Under the pieces are notes generated by a model, which saw nothing but the letters and a program-made list of their open reading frames with translations, was not told where the DNA came from and did no database searches. Source: Agromyces cerinus subsp. cerinus (GTDB lineage: Bacteria > Actinomycetota > Actinomycetes > Actinomycetales > Microbacteriaceae). From it: a DNA stretch of 64,000 nucleotides. The stretch spans positions 186,001-250,000 of the forward strand of contig NZ_FSRJ01000001.1 of NCBI RefSeq assembly GCF_900142065.1. Direction: 5' to 3'. Positions 8,515 to 16,709 of the stretch are shown piece by piece. Each line of letters starts with the position of its first letter. Position 1 is the first letter of the stretch. The translations under genes and the position numbers were made by a program.

Positions 8515-9623
8515 CCGCAACATCACGCGCCCGTTCCCGCCTCGGCCTGGTCGCGGGCATGATGCTCGCCGCCGCGATCGTCACGACCGCCGTGCTCGCC
8601 CTGAGCGGCTGCGCACCGCAGGCCGCCGCAGGACCGGACGCCGAGGCATCCGCTTCGACGGAGCCCGCGGCTGAGCTGCGACTCGGGTACTTCGCGAACG
8701 TCACCCACGCGCCGGCGCTCGTGGGACTGGAGGAGGGCCTCTTCGCCGACGCGCTCGGCGACACGAAGCTCACGACGCAGGTCTTCAACGCCGGCCCCGC
8801 CGCGATCGAGGCGCTCTCGGCCGGTGCCATCGACGCGACCTACATCGGTCCGAACCCCTCGATCAACACGTTCATCCAGTCGGGCGGGCAGTCGGCGCAC
8901 ATCGTCGCCGGCGCGGCCACCGGGGGAGCGGCGCTCGTCGTGCGCGACGGCATCGACTCCGCGGCGGACCTCGAGGGCACGACCCTCGCGACTCCGCAGC
9001 TCGGCAACACCCAAGACGTGGCGCTGCGCTCCTGGCTCGCCGACGAGGGGTACGAGACCGACACGACGGGCGGCGGCGACGTACACATCACGCCCACCGA
9101 GAACGCGCAGACGCTCACCCTCTTCCAGCAGGGCGCCCTCGACGGCGCCTGGCTGCCGGAGCCGTGGGTCTCGCGCCTGATCGTCGACGCCGGCGCGCAC
9201 GTGCTCGTCGACGAGGCCGACCTGTGGGAGGACGGCGCGTTCCCGACGACCGTGCTGCTCGTGCGCGCCGAGTTCCTCGCCGAGCACCCCGAGACGGTGC
9301 AGGCGCTGCTCGAGGGGCACCTCGCCTCGGTGGCCTGGCTCGACGAGAACCCGGACGAGGCGCCGACCGTCATCAACGCCGCCCTCGAGGCCGAAACGGG
9401 CAAGCCGCTCGCCGACGAGGTCATCACCCGGGCGCTCGAGCACGTGAGCTTCTCGGTCGACCCGCACGCCGAGACGTTCGAGACCCTCGTGGCGAACGGC
9501 CTCGAGGCGGGCACCCAGAAGGACGGCTCGATCGACGGCCTGTTCGACCTGCGGCTCCTCAACGGGCTGCTCGAATCCGACGGAGGCGAACCGGTCTCGG
9601 CCGGCGGCCTGGGCGAGGAGTAG
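8511..9623 (+). CDS. ABC transporter substrate-binding lipoprotein, sulfonate/taurine/nitrate type
   Basis: 370 residues. The signal peptide ends in lipobox LSGC (Cys near position 34), followed by an Ala-rich linker. The mature part matches the SsuA/TauA/NMT1-like fold: LRLGYFANVTHAPALVGLEEG, then the ligand-loop run GAIDATYIGPNPSINTFI and WLPEPWVSRLI. It should capture an alkanesulfonate, taurine or a similar oxyanion outside the membrane for the permease and ATPase that follow. Its place inside a sulfate-assimilation operon favours a sulfur ligand. No sulfonate monooxygenase is encoded nearby, so uptake of sulfate itself cannot be excluded. Confidence 0.87.
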   Translation: MTATSRARSRLGLVAGMMLAAAIVTTAVLALSGCAPQAAAGPDAEASASTEPAAELRLGYFANVTHAPALVGLEEGLFADALGDTKLTTQVFNAGPAAIEALSAGAIDATYIGPNPSINTFIQSGGQSAHIVAGAATGGAALVVRDGIDSAADLEGTTLATPQLGNTQDVALRSWLADEGYETDTTGGGDVHITPTENAQTLTLFQQGALDGAWLPEPWVSRLIVDAGAHVLVDEADLWEDGAFPTTVLLVRAEFLAEHPETVQALLEGHLASVAWLDENPDEAPTVINAALEAETGKPLADEVITRALEHVSFSVDPHAETFETLVANGLEAGTQKDGSIDGLFDLRLLNGLLESDGGEPVSAGGLGEE

Positions 9624-9631
9624 GAGCCACC

Positions 9632-10375
9632 ATGAGCGGGCAGACGGCCATCCGCATCGAGCACCTCGGCAAGCGCTTCGGCGCCGGCCCGCTCGTGCTC
9701 GACGATGTGAACCTCTCGGTCGAGGCCGGAGAGTTCGTCTGCCTGCTCGGCGCCTCGGGTTGCGGCAAGTCGACGCTGCTGAACCTCATCGCGGGCCTCG
9801 ACCGCCCCACGACGGGTGCGATCGACGTGCCGGCAGAGGGCGCCGCAGTGATGTTCCAGGAATCGGCGCTCATGCCGTGGCTCACCGCCCGCCAGAACGT
9901 CGAGCTCGCGCTTCGCCTGCGCGGTGTCGCGCGATCGGCCCGCCGCGCGGAGGCGCTGGAACTCCTCGACACGGTCAACCTCGCGGATGCCGCGGAGAAG
10001 CGCCCGCACGAGCTCTCGGGCGGCATGCGCCAGCGCGTCGCGCTCGCCCGTGCCCTCGCACAGGACCGGCCCGTGCTCCTCATGGACGAGCCGTTCGCCG
10101 CGCTCGACGCCATCACCCGCGACCTGCTGCACGAGGAGCTCGAGCGGGTCTGGCGCCGCACCGGTCGCACCATCGTCTTCGTCACACACAATGTCCGCGA
10201 AGCTGCTCGGCTCGGGCAACGGGTCGTCCTCCTGTCGTCCCGCCCCGGCCGGGTCGCGGGCGAGTGGCGCATCGCCGAGACCTCCGGTCGACGCATCGAG
10301 TCGCCCGAGGTCGCGGCGCTCTCGATCGAGATCACGGAACAGCTCCGGAAGGAGATCCGCCGAAATGCCGCATGA
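9632..10375 (+). CDS. ABC transporter ATP-binding protein (SsuB/TauB type)
   Basis: 247 residues. Walker A GASGCGKST lies near residue 40, the Q-loop in VMFQESALMPWLT, the signature LSGGMRQR, Walker B VLLMDEPFAALD, and the switch His in VFVTHNVREA. These match the nitrate/sulfonate/taurine subfamily, whose Q-loop typically reads FQ-x-LLPW. It powers the importer with the flanking genes. It starts 8 bases after the binding-protein stop (TAGGAGCC supplies the ribosome site) and overlaps the permease start by 11 bases. Confidence 0.92.
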   Translation: MSGQTAIRIEHLGKRFGAGPLVLDDVNLSVEAGEFVCLLGASGCGKSTLLNLIAGLDRPTTGAIDVPAEGAAVMFQESALMPWLTARQNVELALRLRGVARSARRAEALELLDTVNLADAAEKRPHELSGGMRQRVALARALAQDRPVLLMDEPFAALDAITRDLLHEELERVWRRTGRTIVFVTHNVREAARLGQRVVLLSSRPGRVAGEWRIAETSGRRIESPEVAALSIEITEQLRKEIRRNAA

Positions 10376-11369
10376 CACTGACGGCCAGCTGCTGGTTGAG
10401 CCTGTCGAAACCGACTCGCCCGTCGAAACCGGCTCGCCCTTCGAAGCCGACTCGCCCGCTGGAAACAACTCGACAGACTCGGTTTCGACGAGCTCAACCA
10501 GCAAGGCCGACGACCTCCGCAGCCTCGAGGCCGGCCTCGACCGGCTGCAGACCGACCCCGAGCACGCGCCCGGCGCGTGGCAGCGCTTCACCACGAGCGT
10601 GCTGCCGCCCATCCTCTTCGTCATCGCCCTGGTCGCGGCGTGGCAGCTCTACGTCGTGATCGCCCAGCCGCGACCCGACATCGTGCCCGGCCCGGTCGAC
10701 GTGTTCAACGCGATGGCGCTCGGCTGGGAGTCGGGCCGCCTGCAGACCGCGGTGATCACGAGCCTCGAGCGCGGCGTCGTCGGCTTCCTCATCGCCGTCG
10801 TCGTCGGCACGCCCCTGGGCCTGCTGCTCGCCGAGGTGAAGCCGCTGCGCCGGGCGGTCGGCCCCATCATCTCGGGCCTGCAGGTGCTGCCGTCGGTGGC
10901 GTGGGTGCCCGCCGCGATCCTCTGGTTCGGGCTGACGGATGCCACCGTCTACTTCGTCGTGCTCATGGGCGCCACGCCGTCGATCGTGAACGGCCTCATC
11001 GCGGGCGTCGAACAGGTGCCACCGCAGCTGCGCCGAGTGGGAACCGTACTCGGCGCCGGACGCACGCGGCTCGCCACCCTCGTCGTGCTTCCCGCGGCGC
11101 TGCCCGGCTACGTCGCGGGCCTCAAGCAGGGCTGGGCGTTCTCATGGCGCTCGCTCATGGCCGCCGAGATCATCGCCGTGGGCGGCACGATCGGCTTCGG
11201 CCTCGGCTCGATGCTGCAGCAGAGCCGGGAGCTCGCCGACATCGGCGGCGTGCTCGCCACGGTGCTCGTGATCCTCTTCATCGGCGTCCTCATCGAGCTC
11301 GTGTTCTTCGCCCCGCTCGAACGACGGATGCTGCGCCGTCGCGGCCTGCTCCAGGGAGGCACCCGATGA
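10365..11369 (+). CDS. ABC transporter permease (SsuC/TauC type) with a repeat-derived N-terminal extension
   Basis: 334 residues with about six membrane segments starting near residue 75 (LPPILFVIALVAAWQLYVVI). The EAA cytoplasmic loop is seen as VGTVLGAGRTRLATLVVLPAALPGYVAGL, split here only by the family's normal spacing. The first 60 or so residues are unusual: EPVETDSPVET and VSTSSTSK are the translation of a hairpin repeat (10390-10503) that also occurs elsewhere in the window, so this cytoplasmic tail seems to be an insertion rather than part of the ancestral protein. The start at 10365 lies inside the ATPase gene. A later start cannot be excluded, but none has a better ribosome site by eye. 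Confidence 0.88.
   Translation: MPHDTDGQLLVEPVETDSPVETGSPFEADSPAGNNSTDSVSTSSTSKADDLRSLEAGLDRLQTDPEHAPGAWQRFTTSVLPPILFVIALVAAWQLYVVIAQPRPDIVPGPVDVFNAMALGWESGRLQTAVITSLERGVVGFLIAVVVGTPLGLLLAEVKPLRRAVGPIISGLQVLPSVAWVPAAILWFGLTDATVYFVVLMGATPSIVNGLIAGVEQVPPQLRRVGTVLGAGRTRLATLVVLPAALPGYVAGLKQGWAFSWRSLMAAEIIAVGGTIGFGLGSMLQQSRELADIGGVLATVLVILFIGVLIELVFFAPLERRMLRRRGLLQGGTR
10390..10503. repeat. hairpin repeat, copy 1, inside the permease gene
   Basis: The left arm contains GGTTGAGCCTGTCGAAACC (10394-10412) and the right arm contains GGTTTCGACGAGCTCAACC (10481-10499), imperfect inverted repeats of each other. Between them a degenerate 18-base unit (ACTCGCCC plus TCGAAACC-like words) is repeated about three times. 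The repeat is read in frame as part of the permease N-terminus. Confidence 0.85.
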
Positions 11370-12214
11370 CCGCACACGACCTGGACGCCACCGCAGCGGC
11401 CAACGGGCGCGTCGTGCTCGTCGGCGCAGGCCCCGGCGACGCCGGCCTCCTCACCATCCGCGGCCTCCGTGCGCTCGAGGCGGCCGACGTCATCGTCGCC
11501 GACCGGCTGGGCGCCCGCGGCGTGCTCGACGGGCTCGCCGTCGAGGGGGTCGAACTCAGCGCCGAGGTCGTCGACGTGGGCAAGCTCCCCGGTCACCACG
11601 CCGTGCCGCAGGACGCGATCAACGAGCTGCTCGTGACCCTCGCCCGCGACGGCAAGCGCGTCGTGCGCCTGAAGGGCGGCGACCCGTTCATCTTCGGCCG
11701 CGGAGGCGAGGAGCTCGCCTTCTGCCGCGACCGCGGCATCGACGTCGAGGTCGTGCCCGGCATCACGAGCGCCATCTCGGTGCCCGCGATCGCCGGCATC
11801 CCGCTCACGCACCGCGGCCTGGCGACGACCTTCACGGTCGTCACGGGACACGACCAGATCCAGTCGCTCGGCGGCGGCCGCGACCACACGGTCGTGCTGC
11901 TCATGGGCATCGGCACGCTCGCGAACTCCGCGATCACCCTCGCCCGCGGCGAACGCGGGGGCGACTGCCCCGTCGCGATCATCGAAGACGGCTACGGGCC
12001 GGCCCAGCGGGTCACCGTCGGCACGCTCGACACGATCGCGCTGCAGGCGGCACGCCGCGGCATCCGCTCGCCCGCGGTCGTCGTCGTCGGCGACGTCGTG
12101 ACCCTGAGCCCGTACGCCCCATTCTCGCTGATCGAGCCTGTCGAAATCAGCCTGCCCAAGCTGGTTTCGACAAGCTCAACCAGCAAACTCCAACGAAAGA
12201 CCACGCAGCCATGA
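11366..12214 (+). CDS. cobA: uroporphyrinogen-III C-methyltransferase (SUMT)
   Basis: 282 residues. It methylates uroporphyrinogen III twice to precorrin-2, the first committed step to siroheme. Motifs: the SAM-binding VGAGPGDAGLLTIRG near the N-terminus, VVRLKGGDPFIFGRGGEE mid-protein, and VPGITSAISVPAIAGIPLTHR. There is no CysG-type N-terminal dehydrogenase domain. The last 30 residues (IEPVEI, then LVSTSSTSK) are encoded by copy 2 of the hairpin repeat and lie beyond the normal end of the fold near TLSPYAPF. Its start overlaps the permease stop and its stop overlaps the fprA start, each by four bases. Confidence 0.94.
   Translation: MTAHDLDATAAANGRVVLVGAGPGDAGLLTIRGLRALEAADVIVADRLGARGVLDGLAVEGVELSAEVVDVGKLPGHHAVPQDAINELLVTLARDGKRVVRLKGGDPFIFGRGGEELAFCRDRGIDVEVVPGITSAISVPAIAGIPLTHRGLATTFTVVTGHDQIQSLGGGRDHTVVLLMGIGTLANSAITLARGERGGDCPVAIIEDGYGPAQRVTVGTLDTIALQAARRGIRSPAVVVVGDVVTLSPYAPFSLIEPVEISLPKLVSTSSTSKLQRKTTQP
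12127..12184. repeat. hairpin repeat, copy 2, at the 3' end of the SUMT gene
   Basis: The arms at 12127-12150 and 12161-12184 pair over about 24 bases with a 10-base loop. Most differences from copy 1 keep G-U pairing. The element encodes IEPVEI and LVSTSSTSK at the protein's C-terminus, the same peptides that copy 1 gives in the permease. Confidence 0.85.
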
Positions 12215-13641
12215 CCCTCTCCCTCCGCGTCGCGATCGTCGGAGCCGGCCCCGCCGGCATCTACGCCGGAAACATCCTGAACCGCCAGGTCACCGAGGCC
12301 GGCGGAGCGGTCGCGATCGACCTGTACGAGTCGCTTCCTGCGCCGTACGGCCTCATCCGGTACGGCGTGGCTCCCGATCACCCCCGCATCAAGGGCATCG
12401 TGAACTCGCTGCACGAGATGCTCGACGCGGGCACGATCCGGCTGATCGGCAACGTCGAGGTCGGCCGCGACATCACGGTCGCCGAGCTGCAGGAGCGCTA
12501 CGACGCGGTCATCTTCGCGACCGGCGCGCTCCGCGACGCGCCGCTCGACATCCCCGGCATCGAGCTGCCCGGCTCGTTCGGCGCGGCCGACGTCGTCGCC
12601 TGGTACGACGGCCACCCCGACGTGCCGCGCGAGTGGCCGCTCGAGGCCGAGTCGATCGCCGTCATCGGCAACGGCAACGTCGCGCTCGACGTCGCCCGCG
12701 TGCTCGCGAAGCACCCCAAGGACCTGCTGACGACGGATGTGCCGGCGAACGTCGTCGCGGGCCTCGAGGCCTCGCCCGTCACGGACGTGCACGTCTTCGG
12801 CCGGCGCGGCCCCGGGCACGTGAAGTTCACGCCGATCGAGCTGCGCGAGCTCGGCGAGGTGCCCGATGTCGACGTGATCGTCTACGACGACGACTTCGAA
12901 CGCGCCGCGAACGACCCGCACGCCGAAGCGCTGTTCGCCGCGAACAACCAGGTCAAGGTCATGACCCGAACGCTCAACGGATGGCGAAAGCCCTCCGGCC
13001 ACGAGTACACCGCGTCGCGTCGGCTGCACCTGCACTTCCTGCACGCACCCGTCGAGGTGCTCGGCGACGGGCGCGTCGAGGGCGTGCGCTTCGAGCGCAC
13101 TCGCCCCGTCGGCGACGGTTCGGTCGAGGGCACCGGCGAGTTCGTCGACGTGCCGGTGCAGGCCGTCTACCGCGCCGTCGGCTATGCCAGCTCCCCGGTC
13201 GTGGGCGTGCCGTTCGACGAGCAGCGTGCCGTGATTCCGAACGCGGGCGGGCGTGTGACGGATGCCGCAGGGGAGCACCTGCCCGGCGTCTACGCGACCG
13301 GCTGGATCAAGCGCGGCCCCGTCGGCCTCATCGGCCACACCAAGGGCGACGCGCTCGAGACGATCACGAACCTGGTCGAGGATGCCACGGCGGGCTCGCT
13401 CCCCGCGGCCCTCGTCGATGCGGCCGAGGGTGACGAGATCTTCGAACTGCTCGACGCCCGCGGCGTTGCGTACACGACGTGGAACGGCTGGCTGGCGCTC
13501 GATGCGCACGAGCGGTCGCTCGGCGAGGCGTGGGAGTCGACGGACGCGGCGCACGTCGGCATCGTGCGCGAGCGCGTGAAGGTCGTGCCCCGGGGCGACC
13601 AGGTGGAGATCTCGCGCGACGGCGCACTGGCGCTCTCGTGA
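12211..13641 (+). CDS. fprA: ferredoxin-NADP+ reductase, FprA/adrenodoxin reductase type
   Basis: 476 residues. The FAD motif [10 protein letters not shown] is at the N-terminus, then [20 protein letters not shown], typical of adrenodoxin-reductase-like enzymes. The NADP motif [11 protein letters not shown] lies mid-protein and the FAD-closing region is [19 protein letters not shown]. It passes electrons from NADPH to ferredoxin. Its position between the siroheme gene and a ferredoxin gene, in an operon that contains a ferredoxin-type sulfite reductase, gives it a clear role as the electron source for sulfite reduction. The ATGA overlap upstream and the GTGA overlap downstream couple it to both neighbours. 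Confidence 0.94.
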   Translation: MTLSLRVAIVGAGPAGIYAGNILNRQVTEAGGAVAIDLYESLPAPYGLIRYGVAPDHPRIKGIVNSLHEMLDAGTIRLIGNVEVGRDITVAELQERYDAVIFATGALRDAPLDIPGIELPGSFGAADVVAWYDGHPDVPREWPLEAESIAVIGNGNVALDVARVLAKHPKDLLTTDVPANVVAGLEASPVTDVHVFGRRGPGHVKFTPIELRELGEVPDVDVIVYDDDFERAANDPHAEALFAANNQVKVMTRTLNGWRKPSGHEYTASRRLHLHFLHAPVEVLGDGRVEGVRFERTRPVGDGSVEGTGEFVDVPVQAVYRAVGYASSPVVGVPFDEQRAVIPNAGGRVTDAAGEHLPGVYATGWIKRGPVGLIGHTKGDALETITNLVEDATAGSLPAALVDAAEGDEIFELLDARGVAYTTWNGWLALDAHERSLGEAWESTDAAHVGIVRERVKVVPRGDQVEISRDGALALS

Positions 13642-13964
13642 CCTACGTCATCGCGCTGCCGTGCGTCGACGTCAAGGACCGCGCGTGCATCGACGAGTGT
13701 CCCGTCGACTGCATCTACGAGGGTGAGCGCTCGCTGTACATCCACCCCGACGAGTGCGTCGACTGCGGCGCCTGCGAACCGGTCTGCCCCGTCGAGGCGA
13801 TCTACTACGAAGACGACCTGCCCGACGTCTGGGCCGACTACTACAAAGCGAACGTCGAGTTCTTCGACGAGATCGGCTCGCCGGGCGGTGCTGCGAAGAC
13901 GGGCGTCCTCGACTTCGACCACCCGTTCATCGCCGCGTTGCCGCCGCAGGCGGCGCACGCCTGA
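13638..13964 (+). CDS. 7Fe ferredoxin (FdxA/FdxC type)
   Basis: 108 residues, beginning at a GTG that overlaps the fprA stop. The cluster cysteines are Cys9, Cys17, Cys21, Cys25 and Cys40, Cys43, Cys46, Cys50, in the pattern [10 protein letters not shown] and [11 protein letters not shown] of actinobacterial 7Fe ferredoxins ([3Fe-4S] plus [4Fe-4S]). An acidic C-terminal region follows. It should carry electrons from FprA to the sulfite reductase at the head of the same operon. It is the last gene of the run; no strong terminator hairpin is evident after it. Confidence 0.93.
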   Translation: MTYVIALPCVDVKDRACIDECPVDCIYEGERSLYIHPDECVDCGACEPVCPVEAIYYEDDLPDVWADYYKANVEFFDEIGSPGGAAKTGVLDFDHPFIAALPPQAAHA

Positions 13965-14103
13965 GCCGCCGCGACGACGGTCGGCCGCGCGGGGGAGTCG
14001 GGCCGTTGCGCCGTTGGGCGGTTCATTTCCGCGTGTGACGGGCGCCCGCGACATCCGCTCGCCTGCGGCGTATCGTGGCCGCAACGAACCCCGAGGAGCC
14101 CTC

Positions 14104-14457
14104 ATGTCGCACCGCGAACCGCACACCCGCACCGAGCCGCACGCCGGCACGGTCATGGGCATGCGCGGGTGCGAGGCGGCGGCGACGTGCGGGAGCGACC
14201 GGCCCGGTCACCGGCTGCACGCGATGCAGGAGCGGCTCGCCGGCGCGACGGCGAGCAAGTGGGTCGACGCGATCGTCGTCGAGATCGACGACCACGGCTT
14301 CGCGACCGTCGCCGAGTTCGCGGGAGGGGGCCTGCGCCGCGTGTGGCACCACGACGCCTTCGACGGCGTGCTGGTCGTCGGCGCGCCGGTCGCCGTGCAC
14401 GACGTCTACGGCGTGCTCGCGCACGGCGGTCGCCGCTTCAGTGTCGCGACGGCCTGA
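14104..14457 (+). CDS. protein of unknown function (117 aa)
   Basis: I do not recognise a family. The protein starts MSHREPHTRTEPHAG and is rich in His and Arg near the N-terminus, with two Cys (GCEAAATCG). The second half looks like a small all-beta domain (WVDAIVVEIDDHGFATVAEF, then LVVGAPVAVHDVYGVL). It has no signal peptide or membrane segment. The start is supported by GAGGAG 8 bases upstream. A possible -10 box TATCGT lies at 14071-14076. It stands alone between the sulfur operon and the convergent copper-protein gene. Confidence 0.7.
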   Translation: MSHREPHTRTEPHAGTVMGMRGCEAAATCGSDRPGHRLHAMQERLAGATASKWVDAIVVEIDDHGFATVAEFAGGGLRRVWHHDAFDGVLVVGAPVAVHDVYGVLAHGGRRFSVATA

Positions 14458-14472
14458 GCGCTTCGTTCGGGA

Positions 14473-14898
14473 TCAGGCCGTCGGCATCGCCCCGCTCATC
14501 GAGCCCATCATCTTCTCCATCGCCATGACGGCCTGATCGCACGCCATCGCGCAGAGCCGGCACTGCTCGCTCATCTCGGCGTGCGACATGCACTCGGCCG
14601 AGCAGGCGCGCGCCATCATGACGGTCGACTGCATCATCGACATCATCACCTGCATGTCCCAGCCGTGCATGCGCAGCATCATGCGCATCATGGTGCCGCA
14701 CATGTCGGCGCAGTTCGCGCAGAGGCTCGAACATCGGCCCATGCCTGCTGCGGCGTCGGAATCGGCGCACATCACGCACGCCTGCATGCACGCGGAGAGC
14801 GCCTCGATGCACTCCTGCATCATCGCCGGATCCATGCCCTGCATCGGCATCTCCGACGACGACATCGCGCCCTTCATCATGTCCATCGTCATGTTCAT
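14473..14898 (-). CDS. four-helix-bundle copper-binding protein (Csp/DUF326-like), Met- and Cys-rich
   Basis: 141 residues with about 36 Met and 13 Cys, an extreme composition. The Cys sit in helix-spaced patterns (CIEALSACMQACVMC; CSSLCANCADMC; CSAECMSHAEMSEQCRLC), as in bacterial copper-storage proteins, where Cys line the core of a four-helix bundle and bind many Cu(I). There is no signal peptide, so a cytosolic Csp3-like role is expected. The N-terminal MNMTMDMMKGAM and C-terminal MAMEKMMGSMSGAM add Met-rich ends that could take up copper; that is inference. A possible -10 box TAGCAT lies at 14976-14971. No copper ATPase or CsoR-type regulator is adjacent. Confidence 0.85.
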   Translation of the reverse strand: MNMTMDMMKGAMSSSEMPMQGMDPAMMQECIEALSACMQACVMCADSDAAAGMGRCSSLCANCADMCGTMMRMMLRMHGWDMQVMMSMMQSTVMMARACSAECMSHAEMSEQCRLCAMACDQAVMAMEKMMGSMSGAMPTA

Positions 14899-15040
14899 CG
14901 GCTCGCCCGCCGTCCCGGGCGCTGAGCGTCGACGATGCCGGCGGATGACTCTGCGGCCCTGTTCGCAGCCATGCTACGCCCGCGCTTCGCGGCCGAGAAG
15001 GGGTGCGCGTTTCGATCGTGTGAATGATCGGAACAGACGA

Positions 15041-15074
15041 CGAAGGGCGGATGCCGCGCGGCATCCGCCCTTCG
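15041..15074 (-). terminator. strong hairpin terminator after the MHS transporter gene
   Basis: A perfect 16-base inverted repeat (CGAAGGGCGGATGCCG with its complement) and a 2-base loop lie 14 bases past the transporter stop codon. It includes the GGATGCCG/CGGCATCC word that recurs in intergenic hairpins of this window. Confidence 0.8.
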
Positions 15075-15087
15075 GATCACGAGGTGA

Positions 15088-16449
15088 TCAGGCGTCCATG
15101 TCGACGTCCTTCGTCTCCTTCGAGACGAGCAGGGCGATGAGCGTGAGCACCGCCATGACGGAGAGGTAGATGCCGACCCAGAACGGGCTGCCGCCACCGG
15201 CCCCCCAGAGCGCCACCGCGATGAACGGGGCGACGGCCGCACCGAGGATCGACGACACGTTGTACGAGATGCCGGAACCCGTGTATCGCACGTTCGTCGG
15301 GAACAGCTCGGGCAGGAGCGCTCCCATCGGGCCGAAGGTCATGCCCATGAGCGAGAAGCCCACGACGAGCCAGAGCATGACGCCCCAGAACCCGGCGCCG
15401 AGGAGGGGGACCCAGAGCAGGCCGAACACGATGATCGCGAGCGTGACCCAGATGAGCGTCTTGCGGCGGCCCCACTTGTCGGCCCACGGGCCGGAGAGCA
15501 GCGTGAAGATGCCGAAGAACACGACGCCGCCGATGAGCATCAGCACGAAGGTGTTGTACGAGTAGCCGAGACCGGGCAGGGCGCCGTCGACGGGCTCGAC
15601 CGCCGCGCGGCCGTAGCTGAGCGAGAACGTCGTCATCAGGTAGAAGAGCACGTAGGTCGCGAGCATGAAGAACGTGCCGAGGATGAGCTGCTTCCAGTGG
15701 TGCTTGAAGACCTCGCCGAGCGGGAGCTTCTTGAGCTTGCCCTCCTTCGACGCCTTCGAGAAGGCGGTCGACTCGACGAGGCGCAGTCGCACCCACAGGC
15801 CGACGATCACCATGACGACCGAGAAGAGGAACGGGATGCGCCAGCCCCAGTCGAGGAAGGCCTGCGACGGCATGGTGGGGTCGTCGGACGGCAGCGCCGC
15901 CGCGATCACGAGGAAGAGGCCGTTGGCGATGATGAAGCCGATGGGCGCGCCGAGCTGCGGGAACGTGCCGTACCAGGCGCGCTTGCCCTTCGGCGCGTTC
16001 TCGGTCGCCACGAGCGCGGCACCCGACCACTCGCCGCCGAGCGCGAAGCCCTGCGCGATGCGGAGCACGACGAGCAGGAGCGGCGCGAGCCAGCCCACCA
16101 TCGCGTAGGTCGGCAGCAGGCCGATGAGGAACGTCGCGATGCCCATCGTGAGCAGCGCGCCGACGAGGGTGGCCTTGCGGCCGTGCTTGTCGCCGAGGTG
16201 GCCGAAGATGACGGCGCCGAGCGGGCGGGCGACCATCGCGGCGCCGAAGACGGCGAACGAGGCGAGCAGTGCCGTGGTCGGGTCGCCGGTCGGGAAGAAG
16301 AGGTGCGGGAAGACGAGGACGGCGGCGGTCGCGTAGACGTAGAAGTCGTAGAACTCGATCGTGGTGCCGATGAGGCTCGCGAGGACGACGCGGCTGCGCG
16401 GATTCGCGGGGGTTGCGGGGGCGGCCGTGGCCGCGGTCGATGTGGACAT
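15088..16449 (-). CDS. MHS-family (major facilitator) metabolite:H+ symporter
   Basis: 453 residues from the chosen start, with about 12 membrane segments. The beginning is IGTTIEFYDFYVYATAAVLVF, a hallmark of the metabolite:H+ symporter family (relatives carry shikimate, proline/betaine, citrate or alpha-ketoglutarate). The loop 2-3 motif reads GHLGDKHGRK and the segment near helix 5 reads RIAQGFALGGEWSGAAL. The substrate cannot be told. An upstream ATG at 16497 is in frame. I prefer 16449 (MSTSTAATAAP) because the extension looks non-conserved; neither site has a strong ribosome binding sequence. A possible -10 box TAGGCT lies about 110 bases upstream. Confidence 0.9.
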   Translation of the reverse strand: MSTSTAATAAPATPANPRSRVVLASLIGTTIEFYDFYVYATAAVLVFPHLFFPTGDPTTALLASFAVFGAAMVARPLGAVIFGHLGDKHGRKATLVGALLTMGIATFLIGLLPTYAMVGWLAPLLLVVLRIAQGFALGGEWSGAALVATENAPKGKRAWYGTFPQLGAPIGFIIANGLFLVIAAALPSDDPTMPSQAFLDWGWRIPFLFSVVMVIVGLWVRLRLVESTAFSKASKEGKLKKLPLGEVFKHHWKQLILGTFFMLATYVLFYLMTTFSLSYGRAAVEPVDGALPGLGYSYNTFVLMLIGGVVFFGIFTLLSGPWADKWGRRKTLIWVTLAIIVFGLLWVPLLGAGFWGVMLWLVVGFSLMGMTFGPMGALLPELFPTNVRYTGSGISYNVSSILGAAVAPFIAVALWGAGGGSPFWVGIYLSVMAVLTLIALLVSKETKDVDMDA

Positions 16450-16671
16450 CGTCAGCGAAGACTCCAATGGGTGAGCGTTGCGCCGGCTTCCGGGCACGTC
16501 GGTCGGGCGTCGAGCGGAGTCGGGGGAGGTGGAATCGTCGCTTGTGGCAACCGCACTAGCCTACGCCTCGATCGTTGACGATCCCCCAGATCTGGGGCCG
16601 TGCATGCGACGAGCGGTGGAATCGGCGCGATGAACGGCGCCCCGCCACGCCGGGGGAGATGGATCGAACGA

Positions 16672-16689
16672 CGGATGCCGCGGCATCCG
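16672..16689. repeat. intergenic palindrome CGGATGCCGCGGCATCCG
   Basis: A perfect 18-base palindrome with further flanking complementarity (AACGA against TCGTT). It lies between the divergent MHS transporter and DUF2269 genes, just upstream of the latter's -10 box. The same 18-mer occurs at 52576-52593 and is contained in the hairpin at 31628-31663. Confidence 0.8.
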
Positions 16690-16697
16690 CTCGTCGT

Positions 16698-16703
16698 TAG
16701 GCT
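16698..16703 (+). promoter_or_regulatory. -10 box of a leaderless DUF2269 message
   Basis: TAGGCT ends 6 bases before the ATG at 16710, so transcription is predicted to begin at the start codon. No ribosome binding sequence lies between. Confidence 0.6.
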
Positions 16704-16709
16704 GACCCC

